Below, one piece after another: positions 8,584 through 18,200 of a DNA stretch of 24,065 nt (positions are counted from its first letter, which is position 1; every line of letters starts with the position of its first letter). A model generated the notes under the pieces. That model worked only from the letters and a program-made list of their open reading frames with translations. It was not told where the DNA came from and made no database searches. The DNA is taken from positions 1-24,065 of IMG/VR virus record IMGVR_UViG_3300021356_000164. One strand, given 5' to 3'. The position numbers were made by a program, and so were the translations under genes. Source of the DNA: a virus.

Positions 8584-8982
8584 ATGGCTGTCAAGACAGG
8601 TTCTACCGCTGAGCTTCGTTTTGAAGGCGCAGCTATCGCCAAGGTTCGTGACGTCAGCCTGACGATTGTTAGAGATGCGCTTGAGACTACAGGCATTGGT
8701 CAAAGAGACCGCACGTACGCGTATGGCGTGAGAGGAACGACTGGCACTGGGACGCTTTTGTACGACTCGGCTGACGCCGCTACTACAGCGACTATGAATC
8801 GATTGTTGAATGATTCCGAGTCAACTGACACTATTGCGATGGTTTTAGACACCAATGTGGCTGAAGGCACGTTGGAAGGGGATGCTTTGATTACGCAGGC
8901 TGGCGTTTCAGTCAGTGTTGGAAGCGTTGTCAGCGTGCCTATCTCATTTAGCTTTACCGGCAAGCCTAGCGGTACGTTCTGA
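8584..8982 (+). CDS. tail tube-like protein
   Basis: This 132-residue all-beta protein has a good ribosome binding site (AAGAGG, seven bases upstream of ATG 8584). Features that suggest the tail tube fold are a sandwich of short strands, the central loop LETTGIGQRDRTYAYGVRG and the closing strand VPISFSFTGKP, which resembles the end of gpV/TP901-type tube subunits. The tube forms stacked hexameric rings around the tape measure protein. The location downstream of J is unusual. The next gene carries a similar motif (LDTTAIGQ, then VRGAGSLDF), so the two may be paralogous or form a composite ring. The stop overlaps the next start (TGATG). Confidence 0.6.
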   Translation: MAVKTGSTAELRFEGAAIAKVRDVSLTIVRDALETTGIGQRDRTYAYGVRGTTGTGTLLYDSADAATTATMNRLLNDSESTDTIAMVLDTNVAEGTLEGDALITQAGVSVSVGSVVSVPISFSFTGKPSGTF

Positions 8983-10106
8983 TGGCCGTCCTTGGTGCGG
9001 GTGGACTGCTTGAGATAAGTCGAGAAATACCAGAAGCTATGGCGCTGTCTTGGCAGCGTCTAAATATTGGTTCGACTCCTTACACAATAACTTTTGCTAG
9101 CCCAAGTTATTGGCAAGGGGATAGGATAATTTTGGCGGCTGACGGGGGCCTGCCTATTGATTTAAATGGTGATGGATATGCAGACTGTCCAGATGGACAT
9201 GGGATTTACCGTGGTTCGATCTGGAGGTTAGGGCCTTGCAAGGCTTGGTACCTGGGCACTGATACTGACGATGCTCCTTTCTACAACAATTTAAATAGCC
9301 CATTACTCACCCAAGCAGGTGACTACTTGGTCACTCAAGCAGGTAACAACTTGGTTGGATACACCGCATTGAGTGATCTTGATGATTTCTACAATACGGC
9401 TGCAACGACTGGCTTGACGGAGCAGACAGACGGATACATGAGTCGTGACCTGCTTGACAGAATCAGGTTGTGGACTACAGAGGCAGCTGCACGTTCACAG
9501 TCTGGTACCGAAAAAACACTTTTGAATGTTAAGCCAAAGAACTTCGTTGTCGCTAGTTACTTTAACGATGCAAGCTATACATCTGCAATCGATTCAGCGA
9601 TAGCTTCAATTGCTAATCTTGTTATTGATGGCGAAGAAGTTCTTTCTACTTTAATTGCGTTGCCATCTAATTTTGACGTTATTTGCGCTGATGCAAACAG
9701 AAATTACAATTTCCAAGTTCAATTGAAGCAATGGATTCTAAGTATTGATGCTGAGAATTTAGATACAACTGCGATTGGCCAGACATTTGGCGAGAACATC
9801 AAGTCATTGGTACGTGGCGCAGGCAGCCTTGACTTTATGGCAGAGCACAGAGCTGTTGCTGGCGAACAAGATACGTTAGCGTTGCTTCGACTTGTGCTTT
9901 TGCTGCAAAATCAATGCAACACTAAAGCAAGATTCTATTTGTTCAAGGATCGAAGCGGGCCAAGCCCGCAGGTCAATGGGTCTGTTTACTATGAGTGCCA
10001 AATTCTCTTGACCAACACCAATTTGAACGCTCAAGTTGGCGACTTGCTCACTGGAACGGCTGATTTTGTTGCGACCTCTGAGATCGACATCAAGGTGGCT
10101 GTCTAA
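8982..10106 (+). CDS. tail tube-related protein with N-terminal extension and EF-hand-like loop
   Basis: This encodes 374 residues starting at ATG 8982, overlapping the previous stop by one base. The C-terminal ~130 residues align by eye with the preceding tube-like protein: IDAENLDTTAIGQ, then VRGAGSLDF, and closing strands near VGDLLTGTADFVATSEIDI. The N-terminal part carries an EF-hand-like calcium loop at residues 60-71 (DLNGDGYADCPD, acidic at positions 1, 3, 5, 9 and 12). A short tandem repeat follows (LLTQAGDYLVTQAGNNLV, about residues 108-126). A reasonable reading is a tube- or baseplate-ring protein with an exposed extra domain, possibly calcium-stabilised. No named family is recognised. 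The gene ends 58 bases before the beta-helix gene, the first real gap after the tape measure region. Confidence 0.55.
   Translation: MAVLGAGGLLEISREIPEAMALSWQRLNIGSTPYTITFASPSYWQGDRIILAADGGLPIDLNGDGYADCPDGHGIYRGSIWRLGPCKAWYLGTDTDDAPFYNNLNSPLLTQAGDYLVTQAGNNLVGYTALSDLDDFYNTAATTGLTEQTDGYMSRDLLDRIRLWTTEAAARSQSGTEKTLLNVKPKNFVVASYFNDASYTSAIDSAIASIANLVIDGEEVLSTLIALPSNFDVICADANRNYNFQVQLKQWILSIDAENLDTTAIGQTFGENIKSLVRGAGSLDFMAEHRAVAGEQDTLALLRLVLLLQNQCNTKARFYLFKDRSGPSPQVNGSVYYECQILLTNTNLNAQVGDLLTGTADFVATSEIDIKVAV
9308..9355 (+). repeat. two tandem 24-bp direct repeats within the tube-related gene
   Basis: Units 9308-9331 and 9332-9355 differ at three of 24 bases and are in frame, encoding T-Q-A-G-x-x-L-V twice. 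Similar TQAGDYLV repeats are known in other phage structural proteins, where they form short beta turns. Confidence 0.75.
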
Positions 10107-10107
10107 A

Positions 10108-10137
10108 TTGCGCTAGATCGGGACTGCAAGCTAGACT
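10108..10137 (+). promoter_or_regulatory. weak candidate promoter before the beta-helix gene
   Basis: TTGCGC (10108-10113) and TAGACT (10132-10137) are separated by 18 bases in the 58-base gap before the 1613-residue gene. Each matches sigma-70 boxes only partly. The heptamer TAGACTC recurs at 15185-15191 before the second large fibre gene, which is the main reason to list it. Confidence 0.22.
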
Positions 10138-10164
10138 CCGCTTAGCAAATAGATCTGTAAAGAA

Positions 10165-13100
10165 GTGGCTGAGATCAACCGTGCCGGCCAGAACGAGTCT
10201 CTGGGTCATATCAACACAACCCAAGGCGAGTTTCGTGAGCAGATCGATGCCCTTACGGATGCTGTCCGCCAGCTAGGTGGCAATGCCGAAATTGCTCCTG
10301 GCACAACGGTTGTCAACGATCCACTTAGCGCTCCATACGTTTTATATGTAAACAGCTACACCGGTAAAGACACTTTTGTAGCTGGTGACTACGCAAGTGC
10401 TGACGACGGCAGCTTTGAGCAGAAGATGCGTCGCATCAGCTTGCAGCGCTTGGAATGTGGCTACACAGAAGCTCGTCCTTTCAAGACGATTAACAGGGCA
10501 ATCATTGAGGCTGGCATCATTACCAGCCGTGACTATCTGAACCTCCCTGGGAACATTTGTGGCGACTTGGTTTCGATCGTCGTGATGCCAGGCATGCACA
10601 CGGCATTGAATGGAACAGGGCTTGCTGACAACGCGACGAATTTCCCTGCTTATGGCAGCACTAAAGAATTTACGGATGCTGAGCTGCAAAGCTTTAACCC
10701 TGAAGACAGTGCCGGAATCGTTCTTCCTCGTGGTTGCAGCCTTGTCAGTCTTGATCTGCGTAAGTGCAACATCCGTCCTAACTTTGTTCCTGGCGGCACT
10801 AATGCACAGGATGAAGCTGCTGACTACAGCAACCGTGGCAGCATTTTCCTTGTCACTGGTACGGGCTTTTACTACGGCTTCACTTTTCTAGACAAAGAAA
10901 ATTATCCGTACACGCACCATTTGCTGCATACGTTTGAGTTTGCAGGTCGCGCCCGTGTCGACGAGTTTTACAGCAAAATCCTCAAGAGCTTTGGCAGTGT
11001 CGCTGGCATCAGCAGCACCTTTACCAAGACAAGGAACAGTGAAGTTCAAATTGTTGGCCCAGCACCAGCACCTGGTACGCAAACTGAAGCAACTGACAGC
11101 GTAAGCTCCGCGTCTCCTTACATCTTTAATTGCTCAATCCGAAGCCTTTATGGCATGGGTGGCATTTTTGCGAATGGTGCAAATGCCGAGGGCTTTAAGA
11201 GCATGGTTACGGCGCAATATACATCTATTGCCCTTCAAAAAGACATGCGCTGCTGGCAGCGTTATACCGGCGGCAATTGGGTTGATATTAGTTCAACTGC
11301 TGCAGGTAACTACGACGACTACATTGACGAGTCACCGGACAATGTTCGGATGGACCCAAACAAGCGAAGCTTCCACATTCGTTGCGTCAACCGTGCAATC
11401 ATTCAGGAAGTTAGTGTTTTCGCGATTGGCCAAGGAATTCACCATTGGGTAGAATCAGGCGGCGAACTTACGGTCACCAATAGTAACTCTAACTTCGGCG
11501 GCTGCGCTTCTCTTGCAGAAGGATTTGTAGCAGATAGTTTTACCACCGATAAGAACTGGAACATTTCAAGCATTAACGTTGCGCGTGACATTTCAGGGCT
11601 TACCAATAAATGGTCACGCATCGATCTTGGTGAGCTGGCGTCAACTGTTTCTAACAGTGCCACTACAATTACACTGACAACAAATCTTGAAGGCAGCGAA
11701 AACGATAAGCCAACAATTTTGGATCGTAACGGCTATTCGCTTGGGATCTATGGCGGCACGTCTTATATCTGGATTGAAAATCCAAACGGCGTTGATTACT
11801 ACGCACCACTTGCGGCTAACGCTTGGGACGCCATCAACCCAAATCAGATCAATGTTAGCGCTGCGTTTGTTAGTGCTGATGGTGATACACCGCCGTCAAC
11901 AGATGCAGGTAGCGCATTCCCGCCTATTGCAGGCAGGAAGATCTACGTGCGTCGTCTGCAAGATGTTCGAACCTTAGATGAGCGTACATATTCACTAACT
12001 TGCAGCAACACCTCAGCAGATTCACGTAATATTATTCGTGACTATGGGCTGCAAACTGACACGCTTGGAGCGGCAATTGACACTGAAATCGCAGCAGCAG
12101 AGCCAATTATTGCCAGCTCCGTTACTACGTTGCCTGCTTCAGGTGGTGTTTTTAGGGTCAACAAGGTAGAGGTTCGCCGCGCTGCTGCTTCAGCGGACTG
12201 GGACAATAAAGGCGAGTATCGAAGTGGCTATCACCTCACCAACAACTATTACAGGACTGGTGATGTTGTTCGCTATCAAAACAAGCATTACAAGTGCATT
12301 GTTGAGCACATTGCGACCGCCACGTTTAACAGCAATAACTGGGACGAAGTATTCGTCCATATGGACGAAACTTATCCGGCAGAGGACTTTTTCAAAAACA
12401 CAAAACCAGTATTGATCTTTGACCGCGACAAAGATCCCAACGTTATTAGCGACTTTCTTGGCTACACCAACGCAGACTTGGGTAATGATGAGCAGTTGAC
12501 GCGACAATTAAGGACCGCTGTTGATTATTTAGGCGTTTATTCATTGCTTCGCAGTCTGGGCTTTAGCGACGCAGATTCACATACAATTTTGCTGCCTAAA
12601 GCTCCGGCTGATCGCGAGCGCAATCCAAATACTGCTTTGGATGGCATTAGTAATCCATCAGGTGCTGCAAACGCGTGGGATAACTGGCCTTTGGTCATGC
12701 GTCGTCCCAGTCAGATCCGTCTGTTCGGGCACGCCATGGAATGGGCGGGATACCTCAACTATTCGAAAGCTCTTCCTCAGTATCAACGCGACCTTACGCC
12801 TAGTAACAAATTTAGTTTCTACTTCACCAATCAACTTGGTGGACGTGTTTACATCTCGGCTTTTAACGAAGAGGGATTCCAAATCACGGCTGCTGGTCTG
12901 ACTGATCTTGCTACAGGTGAAGTTTTGTCGCCTGAAGGTCTTGGTGGTGAAGGTGGAGACACTGGCGTAACGATCTTCAATGGTGACGTAATTGTCAATG
13001 GCGATCTTGTTAGCAATAACATCGACAGCACGCAAAAATCGCTTGTCAAGATAAAAGACACCAACAGCGATGAACCAAGCGAAGGGCGTGGCATGTCTTG

Positions 13101-15006
13101 GATCGCACCAGCCGAAGCAATTCCTGACGTTAGTATTGCTGATGCAATTACTTTCAATACAGCAAACCAAGAAGGAACTGCTGCTGGTCCAACAAACATC
13201 GGTAGCAATGGTTATTCCGGTCCGCATTTTGTAACGCCTTACTTCCTTGATTTGTGGAAGTCAAAGAATGGATTGCTTGGCAAAGTCCCTGGAACGGTCA
13301 AAATTTACGTCAACCCAAGGGCAGTGCAGAAAGCGGGCAACTTCCCTAATCCGGCAAACAACGAAAGCTATAACTACAACGCATCAATCAGTGATTTGCT
13401 GAGCCGTCCTCCAACAAGCCCTGATGCAGCTGTTAAAACTTTGGCTCTTGCCATTGAATATGCAAACCTTTCAGTTGCAACTACGACGACAATTGTGTAT
13501 TACCTTGGGCCTGGCATTTACACAGACACTGGAACTCGAACTTTTACGCATCCAGTAGAGCTTATTTCATACGATTATGCAACAAACAGTTTATTGACGG
13601 ATGGCGTTGGGGGTGGTCAGGTTCCGTTCTTGGGAACAACAAATGATGGTCGCGGCCCTAGTAATAGTGGCAGAAGTGCCTTGACAGGCTCAAACCTTGA
13701 AGCGCATATCAAAAATGCAGACAACCATCCAGTTTTCTTGACTGTAATCAGGCATCAATCGAGAAATGTTAACACTCAAAATAATATTAGTTTTCAACCC
13801 TTACAACTTACTTTTGAGAAAGAGGCAATTATGCAAGGCGTCGTTTGGTGGGGCGCTACAACCACTTTGGAGAAATTACAGGGCACTTCGACCTTGACAG
13901 ATCAGCTGGTGCCCAACAGCTTGTTTAATCAACTTAGTACTGCTCAACTGCAAACCGTCAAAACGCAGAGTAATCGCGGGCAGGTTTTAAACGCTCTTGT
14001 TTATCAGCTAATTTCGGCTAATTCAAGCACAAACAATATTGACTATATGTCAGGCGGTCCATGTATCGTTGCAAATGACGTTCTTAGGATGCGTGACGTT
14101 GCAATTACGGCCATCCAGCTTCCGTTTTTCAATCTAGGCCAGGCCAGTAATCAGCCTGTCATTGAGATGAGGAATGATGCTGTTCTTCGGATGTCTGGGA
14201 CGTATTTTATTGGCAACAACGTTCTTGATAACACTGGCTATGCAAATCAAGGCTCCGTCACCACGCCAACATTTAAAGGTGAAACTAGTTACAAGCATTT
14301 TGGCTTTGCGGCAACAATGTTCTCAATGGGCGAAAACTCGTCAAATTCTGTCGGTACCTTCCAGTTCTGCGGTTGGGGATCTCCAATTAGGGTTGGACCC
14401 GGCAATTACGTGTGGAACACAACTTACATAAATATTCATTTGATGACTAGAGAGTATCAATACATGGCTGATGCAGATACACAATACGGGGGAACACCAA
14501 CTACGGTTGATGCTAGCCAAGGCCCTGCATTTGTTTCAGTTGTTGGAGCTTTGACTAGAAATCGTAGAACAATTAACAATCACTTTAGTGATTTCCGCAC
14601 CAATGGGAATGCTAGAAGAAGTGGTTGGGCTGGCAACTTTGGACGTTATCAGCGCGGCTACGGAACAGTCACGACAGGTTGGCGGTCTGTTGGAGTGTCG
14701 ATCTTGCCTGATGCTGCACAAAGCAACCCTGATCCAGCCGCAGGCGATCCAGTGGATTCAATTCCATCAGGAAGTTATTGGAACTATGAAAATAGCGCAG
14801 TATTTTTACGGCGCAACGGTGCTGGAAATGAAACGCCTAGTGGCGCTACGTTCGCAAATCCTGGGTACCCTGCATCGCCTGAAATTATCAGTCGTAACTA
14901 CACCTACGGAACTGGTGCGGCACAGTTGAACTGCAAGTATGCAGTCATCGATGTCGGCATTGATTACGATAGGAACTACAATGCCAACAGACTGCTGTTT
15001 GCCTAA
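10165..15006 (+). CDS. large virion structural protein / adhesin with beta-helix character
   Basis: This encodes 1613 residues from GTG 10165; the upstream purines (AAAGAA) are a weak ribosome site. An N-terminal ~60-residue helical and anchor region precedes repeating short strands. The segment ICGDLVSIVVMPGMHTALNG and the later FHIRCVNRAIIQEV followed by SVFAIGQGIHHWVES are patterns I associate with large structural proteins of cyanophages, and they suggest right-handed beta-helix (pectate-lyase-like) folds. Around residue 935 a linker, FNGDVIVNGDLVSNNIDS, resembles the one in the second fibre (GNLTVEGNLTVNG), so the two may share an attachment domain. A further beta-helix-like half follows (YYLGPGIYTDTGTRTF onward). 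Likely role: fibre or baseplate adhesin that binds or degrades surface glycan. No catalytic residues can be assigned. Confidence 0.75.
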   Translation: MAEINRAGQNESLGHINTTQGEFREQIDALTDAVRQLGGNAEIAPGTTVVNDPLSAPYVLYVNSYTGKDTFVAGDYASADDGSFEQKMRRISLQRLECGYTEARPFKTINRAIIEAGIITSRDYLNLPGNICGDLVSIVVMPGMHTALNGTGLADNATNFPAYGSTKEFTDAELQSFNPEDSAGIVLPRGCSLVSLDLRKCNIRPNFVPGGTNAQDEAADYSNRGSIFLVTGTGFYYGFTFLDKENYPYTHHLLHTFEFAGRARVDEFYSKILKSFGSVAGISSTFTKTRNSEVQIVGPAPAPGTQTEATDSVSSASPYIFNCSIRSLYGMGGIFANGANAEGFKSMVTAQYTSIALQKDMRCWQRYTGGNWVDISSTAAGNYDDYIDESPDNVRMDPNKRSFHIRCVNRAIIQEVSVFAIGQGIHHWVESGGELTVTNSNSNFGGCASLAEGFVADSFTTDKNWNISSINVARDISGLTNKWSRIDLGELASTVSNSATTITLTTNLEGSENDKPTILDRNGYSLGIYGGTSYIWIENPNGVDYYAPLAANAWDAINPNQINVSAAFVSADGDTPPSTDAGSAFPPIAGRKIYVRRLQDVRTLDERTYSLTCSNTSADSRNIIRDYGLQTDTLGAAIDTEIAAAEPIIASSVTTLPASGGVFRVNKVEVRRAAASADWDNKGEYRSGYHLTNNYYRTGDVVRYQNKHYKCIVEHIATATFNSNNWDEVFVHMDETYPAEDFFKNTKPVLIFDRDKDPNVISDFLGYTNADLGNDEQLTRQLRTAVDYLGVYSLLRSLGFSDADSHTILLPKAPADRERNPNTALDGISNPSGAANAWDNWPLVMRRPSQIRLFGHAMEWAGYLNYSKALPQYQRDLTPSNKFSFYFTNQLGGRVYISAFNEEGFQITAAGLTDLATGEVLSPEGLGGEGGDTGVTIFNGDVIVNGDLVSNNIDSTQKSLVKIKDTNSDEPSEGRGMSWIAPAEAIPDVSIADAITFNTANQEGTAAGPTNIGSNGYSGPHFVTPYFLDLWKSKNGLLGKVPGTVKIYVNPRAVQKAGNFPNPANNESYNYNASISDLLSRPPTSPDAAVKTLALAIEYANLSVATTTTIVYYLGPGIYTDTGTRTFTHPVELISYDYATNSLLTDGVGGGQVPFLGTTNDGRGPSNSGRSALTGSNLEAHIKNADNHPVFLTVIRHQSRNVNTQNNISFQPLQLTFEKEAIMQGVVWWGATTTLEKLQGTSTLTDQLVPNSLFNQLSTAQLQTVKTQSNRGQVLNALVYQLISANSSTNNIDYMSGGPCIVANDVLRMRDVAITAIQLPFFNLGQASNQPVIEMRNDAVLRMSGTYFIGNNVLDNTGYANQGSVTTPTFKGETSYKHFGFAATMFSMGENSSNSVGTFQFCGWGSPIRVGPGNYVWNTTYINIHLMTREYQYMADADTQYGGTPTTVDASQGPAFVSVVGALTRNRRTINNHFSDFRTNGNARRSGWAGNFGRYQRGYGTVTTGWRSVGVSILPDAAQSNPDPAAGDPVDSIPSGSYWNYENSAVFLRRNGAGNETPSGATFANPGYPASPEIISRNYTYGTGAAQLNCKYAVIDVGIDYDRNYNANRLLFA

Positions 15007-15155
15007 TGACTGTTTACACGACACCTGATCCCGTCTATCCAGACGAAGAAGAGTTTTGGGCTGATGGCGTTTCCTTCTTTAGTGGAGACAAAGAGCTGGT
15101 TTGGGACGAATCTCAAGGTATTTACGTTGCTCAGACTCAGCCTGACGGCTCGTGA
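15006..15155 (+). CDS. 49-residue acidic protein between the two large fibre genes
   Basis: The ATG at 15006 overlaps the stop of the beta-helix gene (TAATG), and the frame ends at TGA 15153-15155. The product is short and acidic with several aromatic residues (EEEFWADGVSFF, then VWDESQGIYVAQ). It has no signal peptide or membrane segment. The overlap and the exact packing between two real genes argue that it is translated. It could be a fibre chaperone or a small virion decoration, but I recognise no family. Confidence 0.6.
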   Translation: MTVYTTPDPVYPDEEEFWADGVSFFSGDKELVWDESQGIYVAQTQPDGS

Positions 15156-15161
15156 TTTGGT

Positions 15162-15190
15162 GTGACGTCGAGCCATCAAAGCGATAGACT
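15162..15190 (+). promoter_or_regulatory. weak candidate promoter before the VGIGT-repeat fibre gene
   Basis: GTGACG (15162-15167) and TAGACT (15185-15190) lie 17 bases apart, a sigma-70-like arrangement in a 62-base gap. The second box overlaps the left arm of the hairpin at 15187. It shares TAGACTC with the gap before the other large gene. Initiation from here would start inside the hairpin, so the promoter and the RNA hairpin cannot both act on the same transcript. Confidence 0.22.
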
Positions 15191-15210
15191 CTAAATACGC
15201 ATTTAGAGTC
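15187..15210 (+). promoter_or_regulatory. perfect 10-bp hairpin just before the fibre start codon
   Basis: GACTCTAAAT (15187-15196) and ATTTAGAGTC (15201-15210) pair perfectly around the tetraloop ACGC. No T-run follows, so it is not a standard terminator. It ends seven bases before the GTG start at 15218. The only Shine-Dalgarno-like bases (AGAG, 15205-15208) lie in its right arm. It could gate translation of the fibre, or be a DNA operator. Confidence 0.6.
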
Positions 15211-15217
15211 CGTCGCC

Positions 15218-18200
15218 GTGGCAAACGTCAAAATTACGGAGCTGTTTGCCACTACTAATCCGGCAAGCACTGATGTTCTTGTAGTTGTTGACCTCCCTGC
15301 TGACGTGACGAAGAAGGTCACGATTGCAGATTTGCTTGAAAATGCAGGAAATGGAAGCCAGACAGCTCCTGCCTTTGCCTTTAGCTCTGACAGTAATACA
15401 GGCATCTTTTTAGATGCTGCTGACAGGCTTGGCATTAGCACTAATGGCGTTGGCCGGATTTACATCGCTGCTGATGGCAAAGTCGGCATTGGCACTTCCG
15501 CGCCATCTGAAGTGCTTGATGTTGTTGGCAACGCTGAAATCTCAGGTACGCTCGACGTCACTGGTGCGACCACCTTTGACGGAAATTTAACAGTTGAAGG
15601 CAATTTAACTGTAAATGGAACGACAACAACAATTGATTCAACCACTTTGGTGGTAGAGGATAAGAATATTGAGCTGGGTGTTGTAGCAACTCCCACTGAT
15701 GGAACTGCTGACGGTGGCGGAATTACGCTAAAAGGCACAACAGATAAAACAATTCGATGGACCAACTCAACTGGTTACTGGAATTTTGGCCAACCAGTTA
15801 ACGTACCAGCAGGTACAGAAAGTGCGCCTGGCTTTATTCTTGATAATCAAACCGCCGGTATTTATAGTCCTGCCGCTGATGAACTGGGAATTGTTACTGA
15901 TGGGGGTGAAAGAATACGAATTGATTTTAGTGGCAACGTTGGTATTGGCACGAACAACCCAACCGAGTTGCTTCACTTAAAGGAGTCAACACCGGCAATT
16001 CTGTTTCAAAGAAGCAGTGAGTCGGTCGCTGATTCGTTTGTGGTTCGAAACAATAGTGGTGGTTTTGAGATAAGGACAGATAGCACTCGATTTATACATC
16101 TGGACCCTATTGAAGATAGTGTAGGCATTGGTACGGCTTTCCCTGTTTCCAAGCTTCATGTCGATGGCGGTATCACTGTCAAGGACAACGAAGATGTCAA
16201 TACTTCACTTGGCGACCTCAGTATTACCGTCGATAAATTAGGTAATTCTTCGACTAAGAGCATTAAGTTCCTAAATGGTACTAGTGAGAAGCTTCGAATT
16301 GATGGCAATGGCAACGTTGGTATTGGGACGAGTAGTCCTGCTAAACCGCTCCATGCTAAATCTGCAGTCGATGAAATCCTAAGGCTTGAAACGCCTGATA
16401 ATCAAACAGGAAACATCTATCAGTCGTTTCATGACTCGACTGGAGAGTTGGCAAGGGTTGGTATGTTCAACTCTATGCAAGAGTTGCGTTTAAATAACCT
16501 GCAGTCAGATGGAGAAGTTACTTTCAGGACTAATAATGCTGAAAGAATGCGCATCGATTCCAGCGGCAACGTTGGCATTGGGGCGGGTGCTCCCGAGGAA
16601 AAGCTGCATATTGCAGCAAGCAACTCAGCTATCGGGTCAAATTGGTCTAATGCTAATAACCTGATTCTTATTGAAGATACAGATAGTTCACAAAGTAACG
16701 GTCAAGTTACTGGTGGAATTATCTTTGAAGGTAACGATAGTGATGCCCCCGGTATTCAAGCCGGCATCATTGCTCAAGCGGCAAGTGGAACTGGTGGAGG
16801 TGATCTTGCTTTCCATACTGCCGCTTCTGGATCAACCTTGGATGGCACAGAATCTCCAAGGATGGTTATCCATAACGACGGCAACGTTGGTATCGGGACA
16901 GGTAGTCCAGTTTCGACGCTTCATTTGCATAACGCGTCAAGCGACGGATTCGATGCCTTACGATTCACAAACACTGACACAGGAATCACAGCAACTGACG
17001 GATTTGTTATTGGGTTGAATGATAGCGAAGAGGGTAAAATCTGGAATTATGACAACAGAAGCATACAGTTTGGTGTTGATAATGAATTGCATGGAACGCT
17101 TAGGCAAGATGGCAGATGGTGCCTTGGTCCGGATCAAGTCTCGGGTTCTACTACTTTAAATGTTTTCATAGCCAGCGGTTCTTCAGCTCAGTTCCGTGCT
17201 GATAGCGATCCTGGAATAGAACTAAAGGACGACAGTGATAGTTCTATCGTAGAAATCAGGCACGATAGTGCCCAAATGGTTATTGACCTTGATCTCACGA
17301 ATCAAGTAACAGGCGAAAGTTTTGTTATCAAGAGAGATGGCACTAGTGCGAATGAAACAGAACTTTTCCGGATCGATTCCAGCGGCAATGTTGGCCTTGG
17401 TACAGATACTCCAGATGAGAAGCTGCACGTTAACGGTGGGCACATTGTCATCGGCCAAAGCTCAGGCGCCACCACTAATATAAGAAACTACGTCAAGTTT
17501 GGAAGAGAGGACAATCCAAAGGCTGCCATTGGATTTATCAACAATGATTCCAATGGAAGGGGTGATATTATTTTTATGAATGATAGCGTTGGTGATGGTA
17601 CAACGTTTAGCAATACCGATGAGGTAATGCGCATTGATTTCAACGGCAACGTTGGTATTGGGACGAATAGTCCTCAAGACAAATTACAGGTTCAAGATGG
17701 TCGAATTTCTATTGCCAGCACGGCTACTGAAGATTCTGACATTGTTCTTGGAACTTTAATGTTCCGAAACGGTTCTAGTAACAATAAAAACGCAAAAATT
17801 AACGCATACCTAGAAGGTGGAAGTTCAGGTGCTGGCCTCCGTTTTTATACAAGAACGCAAGCCGATGGTACAAACGACGATGGTGGTTCTGAACGGATGC
17901 GCATCGATTCCATCGGCAACGTTGGTATTGGGACGGATGCTCCTGCCCTTGAGTTAGACGTTAGCGGCACCGTAAGAGCCTCTACAGGCGTGCTGTTTGG
18001 CACTGACACCGCAGATGCAAACACACTAGATGATTACGAAGAAGGATCATGGACGCCAGCTTATGAAGGTTCAAGCTCCGACCCCACAGTTACTTATGAT
18101 CAACAAATTGGCTCATACGTCAGAATTGGCAAGTTGGTCCGTTGTGAAGGAAGAATTAGAACTGATGCTGTTAGTGGCGGTTCTGGCAACTTAAGAATTT

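Noticed and set aside
12658-13227. 189-residue open frame on the minus strand within the beta-helix gene
   Set aside because: It is entirely antisense to a well-supported 1613-residue gene, and its composition (Cys/Ser/Ile runs) is not protein-like.
15476-17935. CRISPR-like or tandem non-coding repeat array
   Set aside because: The repeats are in frame, irregularly spaced and encode a known fibre motif.
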